Shown: positions 24,404 to 33,575 of the stretch, one piece after another
Layout of the letters: each line of letters starts with the position of its first letter
Position numbering within the stretch: position 1 is the first letter of the stretch
Origin: Roseateles depolymerans
GTDB lineage: Bacteria > Pseudomonadota > Gammaproteobacteria > Burkholderiales > Burkholderiaceae_C
Assembly (NCBI RefSeq): GCF_003387155.1
Contig: NZ_QUMT01000002.1
Span: forward strand, 625,694 to 689,693
DNA length: 64,000 nucleotides
Direction of reading: 5' to 3'
The notes under the pieces: generated by a model
What the model saw: only the letters and a program-made list of their open reading frames with translations
The model's database searches: none
What the model was told of the DNA's origin: nothing
Made by a program: the position numbers and the translations under genes

Positions 24404-27352
24404 ATGTCCCGAGACGCCAAGAACAGCCGTTACAGCCGCCCTCAAGCCCCGACCGCCCACCATGGCGCGTCTGCCGATGATCCTGCCGGTGCGCATGCCG
24501 GGACATCCGCTCAGCGCCCCTTTGCGCCCTCGCGCCTGGCGCGTGACCTGAGCCGCGGGGCCGGCATCCTGGCGCTGGGCTCGGCCCTGCTGCTCGGTGG
24601 GTGCCTGGGCGAGTCGGCGCAGGACATGGTCAAGTCCGCCCGCGAGCACCTGGACAAGAAGGATCCCAAGGCCGCCATCATCCAGCTCAAGAATGCGCTG
24701 CAGAAGGACGGCACGCTCGGCGAGGCCCGCTATCTGCTGGCGCGCGCGCTGCTGGATGCGGGCGATGTGCCGGGGGCTGTGATCGAGGCCGACAAGGCCA
24801 AGGCGCAGGGCTACACCAGCGACAGCCTGACGGCCCTGCAGGCGCGTCTGCTCCTGCTCCAGGGCAAGCCGGAAGAGGTGGTGAGCCAGTTCGCGGGCCG
24901 GCATCTGGCCAGTGCACCGGACGAGGCGGATCTGCAAGGCAGCCTGGTCGGTGCCTACCTCGCCAAGCGCCAGTTGCCGGAAGCCCGCGCGGCGGCCGAT
25001 GCGGCCCTCAAGGCCCAGCCCGACAGCATGACCGTGCAGCTGATGAACGTGCGTCTGATGACTGCCGAGGGCAAGCTCAAGGACGCGCTGGCCCAGCTCG
25101 ACACGCTGCTGGCCAAGTCTCCCAACGCTGCCGAAGCCTGGCAGGCCAAGGGCGATTTGCTGGAGCTGGCCGATGCGCCGCAGGACGAGCGTATCGACGC
25201 CTACCGCAAGGCCCTGGCGCTGGACAAGAAACTGGCGGCGGCCCACTCCGGCCTGATCACCAGCCTGATGCGCAAGGACGACAAAGCCGCGGCCAAGGAG
25301 GCCGTGGCCGCGATGAAGACCGCACTGCCCACCCACGCGCAGACCTTCTACTACGCCGCCATCTTTGCGCTGGAAGACGGCAACGTGAAGGAAGCCACCG
25401 AGCTCAGCCAGGCCTTGCTGAAAATCGCGCCGGGCAATGAGCGTGCGCTGTACCTGGCCGGCCGCGTGGCGCAGGCCTCAGGCGACCTGCGCCAGGCCGA
25501 GAGCAACTTTGCCAAGGTGGTGAGCACCACGCCGGACGCTCCGCAGGCGCGCATTGCACTGGCGCAGGTGCAACTGCGCGGCGGCGATGCGGACCAGGCG
25601 TGGACCACGCTGCAGCCTCTGCTGGAGGGCAAGCCCGGCCCCAGCGGCGAAGCCCTGGCCCTGGCCGCGGAGATCAAGCTCAAGCAAGGGCAGGGGGACG
25701 ATGCAGAGCGTCTGCTGGCCCGCGCCGCCGAGCTGAACCCCAAGGACATCACCAGCCGCGTCGGCCTGGCGCTGACCCAGGCCCGCAAGGGTCAGGAAGC
25801 GCAGGCCGTGGAGGCCCTGCGCAAGCTGTCGGCCGAGGACAAGGGCATCACCGCCGACCTGGCCCTGGTGAGCCTGGCCCTGCGCAAGAAGGACTGGGCC
25901 CAGGCCGACGAGGTGATCAACGGCATCGACCGCAAGACCCCGCAGAGCGGCGCCGCGCCGGAACTTCGCGGCCGTGTCGCCCTGTTCCGGGGGGACCGCG
26001 ACGGCGCCCGCAAGCAGTTCGAGGAGGCCATCCGCCGCGAGCCCAAGGCCCTGGCGCCGGCCAACAACCTCGCCGCGATGGACCTGCAGGACCGCAAGCC
26101 GGGGGACGCCGCCAAACGCTATGACGCCGCCATCAAGGCCGATCCGAAGAATGTGAAGCCGGTGATGGCGCAGATGGGCGTGCGGGTGACGCATGGGCTC
26201 ATCAAGCCGGACGAGGCCATCCAGCAACTGGGCGACATCGTGCGCCGCTTCCCCAGTGAAGCCGCGCCGCGCCTGGCCCTGGTGAGCCTGCTGGTCAACA
26301 AGCAGGACCTGAAGCAGGCGGCGTCGGTGGCGCAGGAAGGCATCGTGGCCAATCCCGACTCCGCCGAACTGGTGGATGCGCTGGGCCAGGTGCAACAGGC
26401 CCAGGGGGAGCGGCAGTCCGCCATCAACAGCTTCAACAAGGTGGCCGCGCTGTCGCCCAAATCGCCGCTGGGGCACCTGCGCCTGGCGGACCTGTACATC
26501 GCGGGCGGCACGCCGGCGGACCGCGACCAGGCCGCAGCGTCCCTCAAGCGCGCGCAGGCCATCGCCCCCGGAGACGGCGAGATGGCCGAGAAGGTGGCCG
26601 GCAAGGCTTTGATGATCGGCCGGCCGGAAGTGGCCCTGCAGGCGGCCAAGGGCTTGCAGTCCACCCGTCCGACCTTTGGCCTGGGCTGGAAGCTGGAAGG
26701 GGACGTGGCCCGTGCCCGCAAGGACTGGCCCGCTGCGCTGGCCGCCTACCGGCGTGCGGAGCAGCTCTCCAAGTCGGCCGGTGCCACCGTGCCCAACACC
26801 GCGCTGGCGGTGGCCCTGCACAGTGTGCTGGTGGAGTCGGGCAAGGGCGAAGAAGCGAAGCAATTTGCGAATGCGTGGGTCAGTCAACACAAGCAGGACG
26901 CTCTTTTCAGGTACCACCTGGGCGATGTGGCCCTCACCAAGGGCCAGTGGGACCTGGCGGAGCAGTACTATCAAGGCGTGCTTGCCGACACCCCGGACAA
27001 CGCGGCTGCGGCCAACAACATCGCGTGGCTGAAGCTGCGCGCGGGCCGCACCGACGAGAGCCTGAAGTATGCGGAGAAGGCCAACCAGCTGCGGCCCAAG
27101 GTGGCGCCGTATCTGGACACCTGGGCCGAAGCCCTGGCGGCCAAAGGCCAGACCGACAAGGCCATCGAGGTGCAGCAGCAGGCGGTGAGTCAGGCACCGA
27201 ATGTGCCTGCCTACCGGTTGCGGCTGGCACAGTTGTATGTGACGGGCGGCAAGAAGGCCGAGGCGCAGACCGAACTCAAGCGCCTGGCCGACCTGGGACC
27301 ACAATTCGAGCAACAAGCCGAGGTGCAGAAGCTGCAGGCCGCGATCCGATAA
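24404..27352 (+). CDS. prsT: PEP-CTERM system TPR-repeat lipoprotein PrsT
   Basis: This encodes a 982-residue lipoprotein made of many tetratricopeptide repeats (for example AREHLDKKDPKAAIIQLKNALQKD, and later LLADTPDNAAAANNIAWLKLR-type units). The lipobox LLLGGC places the acylated cysteine at about residue 67. That makes an unusually long 66-residue leader, whose first 40 residues are polar; a later start is possible but no in-frame ATG exists. Position after prsR matches PrsT, thought to act in assembly of the exopolysaccharide/PEP-CTERM envelope system. It is followed by the acyltransferase gene. Confidence 0.9.
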   Translation: MSRDAKNSRYSRPQAPTAHHGASADDPAGAHAGTSAQRPFAPSRLARDLSRGAGILALGSALLLGGCLGESAQDMVKSAREHLDKKDPKAAIIQLKNALQKDGTLGEARYLLARALLDAGDVPGAVIEADKAKAQGYTSDSLTALQARLLLLQGKPEEVVSQFAGRHLASAPDEADLQGSLVGAYLAKRQLPEARAAADAALKAQPDSMTVQLMNVRLMTAEGKLKDALAQLDTLLAKSPNAAEAWQAKGDLLELADAPQDERIDAYRKALALDKKLAAAHSGLITSLMRKDDKAAAKEAVAAMKTALPTHAQTFYYAAIFALEDGNVKEATELSQALLKIAPGNERALYLAGRVAQASGDLRQAESNFAKVVSTTPDAPQARIALAQVQLRGGDADQAWTTLQPLLEGKPGPSGEALALAAEIKLKQGQGDDAERLLARAAELNPKDITSRVGLALTQARKGQEAQAVEALRKLSAEDKGITADLALVSLALRKKDWAQADEVINGIDRKTPQSGAAPELRGRVALFRGDRDGARKQFEEAIRREPKALAPANNLAAMDLQDRKPGDAAKRYDAAIKADPKNVKPVMAQMGVRVTHGLIKPDEAIQQLGDIVRRFPSEAAPRLALVSLLVNKQDLKQAASVAQEGIVANPDSAELVDALGQVQQAQGERQSAINSFNKVAALSPKSPLGHLRLADLYIAGGTPADRDQAAASLKRAQAIAPGDGEMAEKVAGKALMIGRPEVALQAAKGLQSTRPTFGLGWKLEGDVARARKDWPAALAAYRRAEQLSKSAGATVPNTALAVALHSVLVESGKGEEAKQFANAWVSQHKQDALFRYHLGDVALTKGQWDLAEQYYQGVLADTPDNAAAANNIAWLKLRAGRTDESLKYAEKANQLRPKVAPYLDTWAEALAAKGQTDKAIEVQQQAVSQAPNVPAYRLRLAQLYVTGGKKAEAQTELKRLADLGPQFEQQAEVQKLQAAIR

Positions 27353-27395
27353 GCCAAAGGCCGGCAGCCGACCGCACCGCTAGGGAGACGGTCAT

Positions 27396-28697
27396 ATGAG
27401 CCAGATTCGTCGATCCGGTCTGCGCAAGCGCTTCCATCAGGGGCTGCGCAAGCTGTTTTCGAGCCTGCCCAAACCCTGGCGCTTTGCGGTCTACCGCCGC
27501 ATGGTGGACTGCGATCCCGCCCCCAGCGACAGGCTGGAGCTGAAGGTCGCGGAGACCGAGGAAGAGCTGGAGGCGTGCTTTCACATCCTGCATGACGCGT
27601 ATGTGGGCAGCGGCTTCATGAAGCCGGACCCCAGCGGCCTGCGCGTCACCATCTACCACGCGCTGCCGACCACCACGACCCTGTGCGCCAAGTACGACGG
27701 CGAGGTCGTGGGCACCATCTCGATGGTGCGCGAAGGGGTGTTCGGCTTTCCGCTGCAGTCGGTGTTCGATCTGGAAGGCGTGCGAGCCAAGGGCGGCAAG
27801 GTGGCGGAGATCTCCGCCCTGGCGGTGGCGCCGGCGTTCCGCAAGACAGGCGGCGCCATTCTGTTCCCGCTGATGAAGTTCATGCACCAGTACTGCACCG
27901 AGTTCTTCGACACCCGGCATCTGGTGATTGCGGTGAACCCGGACAAGATCGAGCTGTATGAAGCGCTGCTGTTCTTCAAGCGACTGAAGGAGCAGACGGT
28001 CGACAACTACGACTTCGCCAACGGGGCACCGGCCGTGGGCGCCACGCTGGACCTGCAGGAGGCCGACGAGGTCTTCGCCCAGGGCTATCGCGGCCGGCCC
28101 CTTCGCAAGAATCTGCATCAGTACTTCTTCCGCCAGAAGCTGCCCAACATCAAGCTGCCGGAGCGGCGCTATCACACCACCAACGATCCGGTGATGACGC
28201 CGCATCTGCTGGACCATTTCTTCAACCAGCGGGTGCAGGTGTTTGCGCAATTGCCGGATCGCAAGAAGGCGCTGCTGTGGTCGGTCTACCGGCAGCCGGA
28301 GTTCCGCCCGGTGCTGCCAATGCTCAGCGGTGGCGAGGACCTGGGACGCGCCTTGCGGCAATACCCGCGTTACTCCATGCGCTGCCCCGGTCACATCGAC
28401 CTGCCGGCGGTGAATGGACTGCCGGCCATCGGGCATGTTCAGCTGGATGTGATCGAAGTGTCGGCCCAAGGCTTCCAGGCGGAATGCAAGCATGAGCTGC
28501 CCCTGAACGTGGAAGGCCGGGTGGAGATTGAACTCGGGCACAACACTCGCGCTCGGTTGCTGGCCCATGCGGTGCGCAAGCGGGAGACGGAGCAGGGGAC
28601 CTTCTACGGTTTTCGGATCGACGATCCGGACCGCACCTGGCGCAGTTTTGTCTCGGAACTCGAGATGGGGCAGACGGCGCGGGATCTGGCGGCGTGA
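27396..28697 (+). CDS. FeeM-like N-acyltransferase fused to a PilZ domain
   Basis: This encodes a 433-residue cytosolic protein. Residues about 45-225 resemble the GNAT-fold N-acyl amino acid synthase/autoinducer-synthase family seen with PEP-CTERM loci (EEELEACFHILHDAYVGSGF; GGKVAEISALAVAPAFRKTGG). The C-terminal part looks like PilZ: RYSMR supplies the RxxxR c-di-GMP motif and EVSAQG a variant of the D/NxSxxG motif. The likely activity is acylation of an amino acid or other amine, possibly tuned by c-di-GMP. The family assignment is firm for the N-terminus and moderate for PilZ. It follows prsT with 43 bp and overlaps the protease gene. Confidence 0.78.
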   Translation: MSQIRRSGLRKRFHQGLRKLFSSLPKPWRFAVYRRMVDCDPAPSDRLELKVAETEEELEACFHILHDAYVGSGFMKPDPSGLRVTIYHALPTTTTLCAKYDGEVVGTISMVREGVFGFPLQSVFDLEGVRAKGGKVAEISALAVAPAFRKTGGAILFPLMKFMHQYCTEFFDTRHLVIAVNPDKIELYEALLFFKRLKEQTVDNYDFANGAPAVGATLDLQEADEVFAQGYRGRPLRKNLHQYFFRQKLPNIKLPERRYHTTNDPVMTPHLLDHFFNQRVQVFAQLPDRKKALLWSVYRQPEFRPVLPMLSGGEDLGRALRQYPRYSMRCPGHIDLPAVNGLPAIGHVQLDVIEVSAQGFQAECKHELPLNVEGRVEIELGHNTRARLLAHAVRKRETEQGTFYGFRIDDPDRTWRSFVSELEMGQTARDLAA

Positions 28698-29641
28698 CTG
28701 ATGAGAGCAACGACATGAAGCATGACAGCAAGGCCGCGGGGACTACCGCACCTGCACCCTGCGCCGAAACCGCGGGCCTCAACCGGCGACAGACGCTTGG
28801 CTGGGCGGCAGCGTCGCTGATGGGGCGGCCGCCCGTTGCCGCAGGGGCGGCGGGACTGACGGCGGGACTGACGGCGGGACTGGTGACCGGGCTGTTCAGC
28901 CCCCAAGCGGCCCACGCGCAGGAAATGTCCAACATGCTGCCGGACCTGATCGACAAAAGCCGACAGGCGGTGGTGGCCGTGGGCACCTTCAGTGCCACGG
29001 ACAACCCGCGCTTCGGCTTTCGCGGCACCGGCTTCGTGGTGGGCGACGGCAAGACCATCGTTACCTGCGCCCATGTGATTCCGAACCCGCAGGAGAAGGA
29101 CCTGGCCATCCTCGTGCCGGGATCCGGCTCGCCCACGGGCCAGCCCCAGCAACGCCCAGTCCGCCTGCTGCGGCGGGACGCCACGCGGGACCTGGCGGTG
29201 CTGGCGCTGGAGGACGGCGCGGCGCTGCCCGTCACGCTGACGCTCGCCTCGGTGGACGACAGCGCCACGGTGGTGAGGGAAGGGGTGGCGGTGGCGTTGA
29301 TGGGTTATCCGCTGGGCACCTCGCTGGGCGTGCAACTGGTGACGCATCGCGGCATCGTCGCGGCGCTGACCAAGGCAGCGCTGCCGGCGCCGACCTCCGG
29401 CAACCTGTCGGAGCGGGCCATCCGGCAACTGCGGGCGGGCGATATGGAGTTCCTGCAGCTGGATATCACCGCTTATCCAGGCAACAGCGGTGGGCCGCTG
29501 CTGGACATCCGCACCGGCAAGGTGGTGGGCGTGGTGAACATGGTGGCGCTCAAGAGCACCCGTGAATCGGCGCTGAGCGCGCCGAGCGGGATCAGTTATG
29601 CGGTGCCGGTGAAGTACGTGCTGCCGCTTCTGGTGCCTTGA
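28694..29641 (+). CDS. Trypsin-like serine protease with twin-arginine-type leader
   Basis: This encodes a secreted or periplasmic S1 serine protease of up to 315 residues. The triad is visible: His in TCAHVIP, Asp in ATRDLAVL, Ser in YPGNSGGPL. The leader has NRRQTLGW followed by a hydrophobic Ala/Gly-rich stretch ending in AAHAQE, suggesting Tat export. That stretch contains near-perfect 12-bp repeats (GLTAGLTAGL) at about 28849-28880. No PDZ domain follows, unlike DegP. GTG at 28694 overlaps the upstream stop (translational coupling); ATG at 28715 is the alternative start. Its place after the acyltransferase suggests a link to the PEP-CTERM locus, by inference. Confidence 0.8.
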   Translation: MTDESNDMKHDSKAAGTTAPAPCAETAGLNRRQTLGWAAASLMGRPPVAAGAAGLTAGLTAGLVTGLFSPQAAHAQEMSNMLPDLIDKSRQAVVAVGTFSATDNPRFGFRGTGFVVGDGKTIVTCAHVIPNPQEKDLAILVPGSGSPTGQPQQRPVRLLRRDATRDLAVLALEDGAALPVTLTLASVDDSATVVREGVAVALMGYPLGTSLGVQLVTHRGIVAALTKAALPAPTSGNLSERAIRQLRAGDMEFLQLDITAYPGNSGGPLLDIRTGKVVGVVNMVALKSTRESALSAPSGISYAVPVKYVLPLLVP

Positions 29642-29936
29642 TCGCGGACTTCTGCAACTGTGCATCCAGCGCTTGTGCCAGCTGGACGTCACGCTCGGTG
29701 ACCCGGCCCTGGTCATGCGAGGTCAGCCAGACTTCGACCACCTTGTAGACATTCAGCCACTCCGGATGGTGGTCCATGCGCTCACAGGTGAAGGCGGCCT
29801 GGCACATGAAGCCAATCGCTTCGGGGAAGCTGCCGAACTCGATCCTTCGGTAGAGTTTGTTGTCCTTGAACGTCCACTCGGGAATGGATGCTAAGTGCTG
29901 TGCTGAGAGTTCTACTGGACGTGCGGGTGTCGGCAT
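29592..29936 (-). CDS. phhB: Pterin-4a-carbinolamine dehydratase
   Basis: This encodes a 114-residue cytosolic enzyme that dehydrates 4a-hydroxytetrahydrobiopterin to recycle the pterin cofactor of aromatic amino acid hydroxylases. The family motif appears as ERMDHHPEWLNVYKVVEVWLTSH with D..LA following, giving the catalytic histidine pair. Length is normal apart from an Ala/Pro-rich tail of about 15 residues. It is convergent with the protease gene and their 3' ends overlap by 50 bp. No phenylalanine hydroxylase gene lies in the window. Confidence 0.9.
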   Translation of the reverse strand: MPTPARPVELSAQHLASIPEWTFKDNKLYRRIEFGSFPEAIGFMCQAAFTCERMDHHPEWLNVYKVVEVWLTSHDQGRVTERDVQLAQALDAQLQKSAIKAPEAAARTSPAPHN

Positions 29937-30043
29937 GGCTGCGCCTCCTGAGGAGATCGGTTTTATCTAGGGATGGCCTTCGCGAGTCGGCCTCCTAGGA
30001 TAGTGGCGACGCGCACAGCGCGCGCCACCATCAGGGAGCAACC

Positions 30044-30832
30044 ATGAAACGAGCATTGAGCGCCGCGCTGCTGGGCGCTGCCGTGTCCTTGTCAGCGCAG
30101 GGCGCTGCCGTGGTGAACGGCGATTTCGAAAGCGGCACCTTGAACGGCTGGTACGCCAGCGGGGCGTTCGTGGGTGGGTCGTCCACGGCCATTGTGAATG
30201 CGGGCAATGGGTATCCAGCGCTGACGGGCAACCAGTCGGCGTTGATCGTGGCGATGTCGCTGCATGACCTGAACGAGAACGTGACCTGCACGAGCGACCC
30301 CTGGAACATCAACTGTCCGCAGCCGGCGCCCTTCAGTCCGTCGGGCGCGGCGGCGCCCACCTTCTTCTCCCAGAACCTGGCGGGCCGTTTCCTTCGAGGG
30401 GGCTTTATCGCGCAGGACGTGAATGTCTCGGCCGGTGACACGCTCGACTGGCTGTCGAAGCGATTCGGCGAAGTGGCCGTGGGCACGGCGGGCAGTGCGG
30501 GCAATGTCGACAATGCCTTTTTCATTGCGTCCAATGGCATCACGGAGGCGGTGATCGACCTGCGCAGCAGCACGTCGTCCTTCACCTTCGGACAGGGCGG
30601 ACTGTGGTCGATTTACTTCGGTGTGCAGCAGACGGAGGATCCGACTCTCTACAGCGCCTTGCAGGTCGATGCCATCGCCCTGCGGAGCACCGAAGTGCCG
30701 GAACCCGCGTCGCTCGCGCTGGTTTTGGCCGGCGGCGGGGCACTGTTCTGGCAGCGCCGGCGGAACACCGGCCGCGCTCGTGTCGCGCTCGCCCTTGACA
30801 TCACGCCATCCGCAGCCCATCCCGCAGCTTGA
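30044..30832 (+). CDS. PEP-CTERM-tagged secreted protein
   Basis: This encodes a 262-residue exported protein. An N-terminal signal peptide ([21 protein letters not shown]) precedes [18 protein letters not shown], a carbohydrate-binding-like beta-sandwich opening common in this class. Near residue 218 the sorting signal [20 protein letters not shown] plus RRR appears: the PEP motif, hydrophobic span and basic cluster recognised by exosortase. The reading frame continues 22 residues beyond the basic cluster, which is unusual. AGGGAG lies 5 bp before the start. It is convergent with the chemoreceptor gene and overlaps it by 32 bp. Confidence 0.88.
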   Translation: MKRALSAALLGAAVSLSAQGAAVVNGDFESGTLNGWYASGAFVGGSSTAIVNAGNGYPALTGNQSALIVAMSLHDLNENVTCTSDPWNINCPQPAPFSPSGAAAPTFFSQNLAGRFLRGGFIAQDVNVSAGDTLDWLSKRFGEVAVGTAGSAGNVDNAFFIASNGITEAVIDLRSSTSSFTFGQGGLWSIYFGVQQTEDPTLYSALQVDAIALRSTEVPEPASLALVLAGGGALFWQRRRNTGRARVALALDITPSAAHPAA

Positions 30833-32375
30833 AGCGCGAGATCATCTCCGTCAGCGCCTGCGCCTGTTGACGCAGGCTCTCGGCCGCGGCTGCGCTTTCT
30901 TCCACCAGCGCCGCGTTCTGCTGCGTGCCTTGGTCGATGGCCGACACCGCGGCATTCACTTCTCCGATGCCGGTGCTTTGCTGTTCGCTGGACTGGTTGA
31001 TGTCGGTCATCAGCTCCGTCACCGTCCGCACTTGACGAACGATGTCCTCCATCGTGCGGCCTGCCTCGTTGACCAGGGCGCCGCCCGCATCCACCTTCTC
31101 CACGCTGTCCGAGATCAGCGTCTTGATTTCCTTGGCTGCATTGGCCGAGCGCTGGGCCAGAGCCCGCACTTCACCCGCCACCACCGCAAATCCACGCCCT
31201 TGCTCACCGGCCCGTGCCGCTTCCACCGCGGCATTGAGCGCCAGGATGTTGGTCTGGAAGGCGATGCCGTCAATCACACCGATGATGTCGTGAATACGGC
31301 GGCTGGATCCATTGATCGCTTCCATCGTGCTGATCACCCGGCCCACCACCTCGCCGCCCTGGCCGGCCACCTTGGCCGCTTCGCTGGCCAGGTCGGTCGC
31401 CTTGCGGGAGGTCGCGGCGCTGTGCTGCACCGTGGAGGTCATGTGGGCCATGGACGAGGCCGTCTGCTGCAGCGCACTGGCCTGGGACTCGGTCCGCGCC
31501 GACAGGTCCTGATTGCCGATGGCGATCTGCGACGAGGCGGTGGCGATGCCGTCCGCCGCTTCCCGCACATTGGTCACCATGCCGGACAGGTTGTCACTCA
31601 TGGCGCGCAGCGCCGCGAGCAACTGGGCCATCTCGTCCTGTCCGCTCACCTCGATCTCCTGCCGCAGATCACCCTGCGCCACGGATTGCGCCAGGCTGAT
31701 GGCATGCGACAGCGGACGGGTCACGGCGCGGCTGATCAGCCAGCCCAGCACCCCCGCCGCCAGGGCCGCCACCAGCGCGCTGATGCCCAGCATCCAGCGG
31801 TCCTGGGCCAGACGGGCCGTCGCATCGGCCGTCTCGCTGGCGGCGCGCTGGTCCTCATACGCAATGAAATCCTTGGTGGCTTTGAGCAGTGCGGCCAGCA
31901 GCGGGCGGCACTCATTGTTCATCTTGGTGATGGCCTCGTCCCGCTGGCCCTGCTGGGCCATGGCGACGATGCTCAGCGCCACCGGCCCGTATTTCTCTTC
32001 CACGGACGCGACGGCGGCGAACAGGTCGCGGTCCTTGGCCGTTGCCGTCGGGTCCGACATGTCCTTCTTCAGCTTGTCGAGGCTGTCCTGAACCGCCTTG
32101 TGGGCCTCGGTCACCGCCGCGTATTCCAGGCGGCGGTCGTCCGCCGTGCTGACCAGCACCAGATTGCGCGCTGCGATCGCCCGAGACTTGGTCGCCGTTT
32201 CCAGCTCACTCACCAGCCGCTGCCGGTAGCCCACGCCGTCCAGGTAGTCCTGGAACCGGCTGTTGGCATGGTCCAGCCACACGAGGGCGGCGCCCGCCAC
32301 GAGCGCCACGATCAGGGCCATCAGGCCAAAGCCTGCCCAGAGTTTGGTCTTGACCTTCAGTGACAGCAGCTTCAT
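30801..32375 (-). CDS. Methyl-accepting chemotaxis protein
   Basis: This encodes a 524-residue membrane chemoreceptor. It has an N-terminal membrane helix ([21 protein letters not shown]), then a four-helix-bundle-type periplasmic sensor of about 150 residues. A second membrane helix follows ([20 protein letters not shown]), then HAMP, then the signalling domain with [20 protein letters not shown], the hairpin tip that binds CheA/CheW. There is no C-terminal CheR-binding pentapeptide. The ligand is unknown. No other chemotaxis gene is close. Confidence 0.93.
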   Translation of the reverse strand: MKLLSLKVKTKLWAGFGLMALIVALVAGAALVWLDHANSRFQDYLDGVGYRQRLVSELETATKSRAIAARNLVLVSTADDRRLEYAAVTEAHKAVQDSLDKLKKDMSDPTATAKDRDLFAAVASVEEKYGPVALSIVAMAQQGQRDEAITKMNNECRPLLAALLKATKDFIAYEDQRAASETADATARLAQDRWMLGISALVAALAAGVLGWLISRAVTRPLSHAISLAQSVAQGDLRQEIEVSGQDEMAQLLAALRAMSDNLSGMVTNVREAADGIATASSQIAIGNQDLSARTESQASALQQTASSMAHMTSTVQHSAATSRKATDLASEAAKVAGQGGEVVGRVISTMEAINGSSRRIHDIIGVIDGIAFQTNILALNAAVEAARAGEQGRGFAVVAGEVRALAQRSANAAKEIKTLISDSVEKVDAGGALVNEAGRTMEDIVRQVRTVTELMTDINQSSEQQSTGIGEVNAAVSAIDQGTQQNAALVEESAAAAESLRQQAQALTEMISRFKLRDGLRMA

Positions 32376-32543
32376 AGGGGGCCTCTCGCGACAAATGGAT
32401 TCGGTTCAGTGCAAGCGAATCTTCGGATAGCGCCCCGCGCAGCAGAAGAGCGAACTGGCGATGACACGGGCCGGGGACCGGCTGATTTGGCTGTCCGGCG
32501 TTGACCTACAGGGTAAACCCGCTCCGGTGAGGCGGGCTGCTCG

Positions 32544-33521
32544 TCACGCGCCGAAGGCGTGCGCTAGGCCCGCCACTTCCCGCTCAAAAATCATGCGCTC
32601 GCGCATCACCGCCTGCCGCGCGGGCAGGCTCAGGTCCAGATAGAACTCGTACTGCTGCATCAGCTGCCGGGCCCCGGCGAAGACCTGGTCCACCTGGTCC
32701 GGCTTGAAGTAGCACTCCGCCGGAAGCAGGTAGTCCCGGGCGGCGCCCACATCCAGCGCAAACACGCAGCAGTTGCGCGTCAGGGCCTCGCGGGCCAGCC
32801 GGTCCTTGCCGGGGAAAGTGCCCAGGTCGATGAACAGCCGGCTGCGGCCCAGCGCCTCATACACCTGCGCCCGGCTCATGCCGCGGATCAGATGCACCCG
32901 GCAGTCGTTCTCCCGCTCCAGCCGCGCGGCAATGGCGGCGACGTCATACAGCACCTTGTGATTGGCATTGATGGCGATGTCGGTCTTGGGCCACTGCTGC
33001 GCCGCATCGGCGCCCGGGGTGTAGTCCGACAGCGGCAGCGTCCGGTGGCAGCCCAGCGCTCGGATCACCTGATGCGCATAGCTGGACTGGTAGGTGTGCA
33101 GCACCCGTTCGGTCCGAAGGGCATTGAGGTTGACCTTCTGCACCGACAGATATTCAAACGCGTTGTCGATGCTCAGCCACCAGACCATGGGCGTGCAGGG
33201 CTGGAAATAGCGCAACCAGTGCACGTAGGTCTCGGCCAGCACCACGCAGGTGTCGGCATTCATCACGATCTGCTCGGCCAGCCGCACCTGGTACTTCTCG
33301 TAGTCCGCCACCGTGTTGGGCCGGGGCTGCAGGCGCAGCGCCGTCTCGGGGCCCAGGCCGTTGCCGCGATGCAGTTGGTCGATGGCGGCCAGATCGCTGG
33401 GCAGCACATACCAGACCCGTGCGTCATGGCCCTGCCGCAAAAGAGCGTCGGAGAGCTGATGCAGGGCCTCGGGCCCGCCGGTCTGCACGCCGTGGGGGAT
33501 CAGGATGATGATCTGTTTCAT
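32544..33521 (-). CDS. Glycosyltransferase (GT-B-like)
   Basis: This encodes a 325-residue cytosolic protein. The N-terminus IIILIPHGVQTGGPEALHQLSDALLRQGHDARVWYVLP has the glycine-rich loop and helix of GT-B glycosyltransferases that lack a clear Pfam match. The C-terminal half has IDLGTFPGKDRLAREALTRNCCVFALD, comparable to the donor-binding E-x7-E region of GT1/GT4 enzymes. Donor and acceptor are unknown. It is the last of three co-directional transferase-type genes downstream of the two giant repeat-protein genes, which suggests it modifies them or builds a cell-surface glycan. Confidence 0.65.
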   Translation of the reverse strand: MKQIIILIPHGVQTGGPEALHQLSDALLRQGHDARVWYVLPSDLAAIDQLHRGNGLGPETALRLQPRPNTVADYEKYQVRLAEQIVMNADTCVVLAETYVHWLRYFQPCTPMVWWLSIDNAFEYLSVQKVNLNALRTERVLHTYQSSYAHQVIRALGCHRTLPLSDYTPGADAAQQWPKTDIAINANHKVLYDVAAIAARLERENDCRVHLIRGMSRAQVYEALGRSRLFIDLGTFPGKDRLAREALTRNCCVFALDVGAARDYLLPAECYFKPDQVDQVFAGARQLMQQYEFYLDLSLPARQAVMRERMIFEREVAGLAHAFGA

Positions 33522-33575
33522 CGTGGGGCTCGGTGCTGGAAGCGTGAAGGGGCAGGGCGCGAAAAGGGTCCGCCT

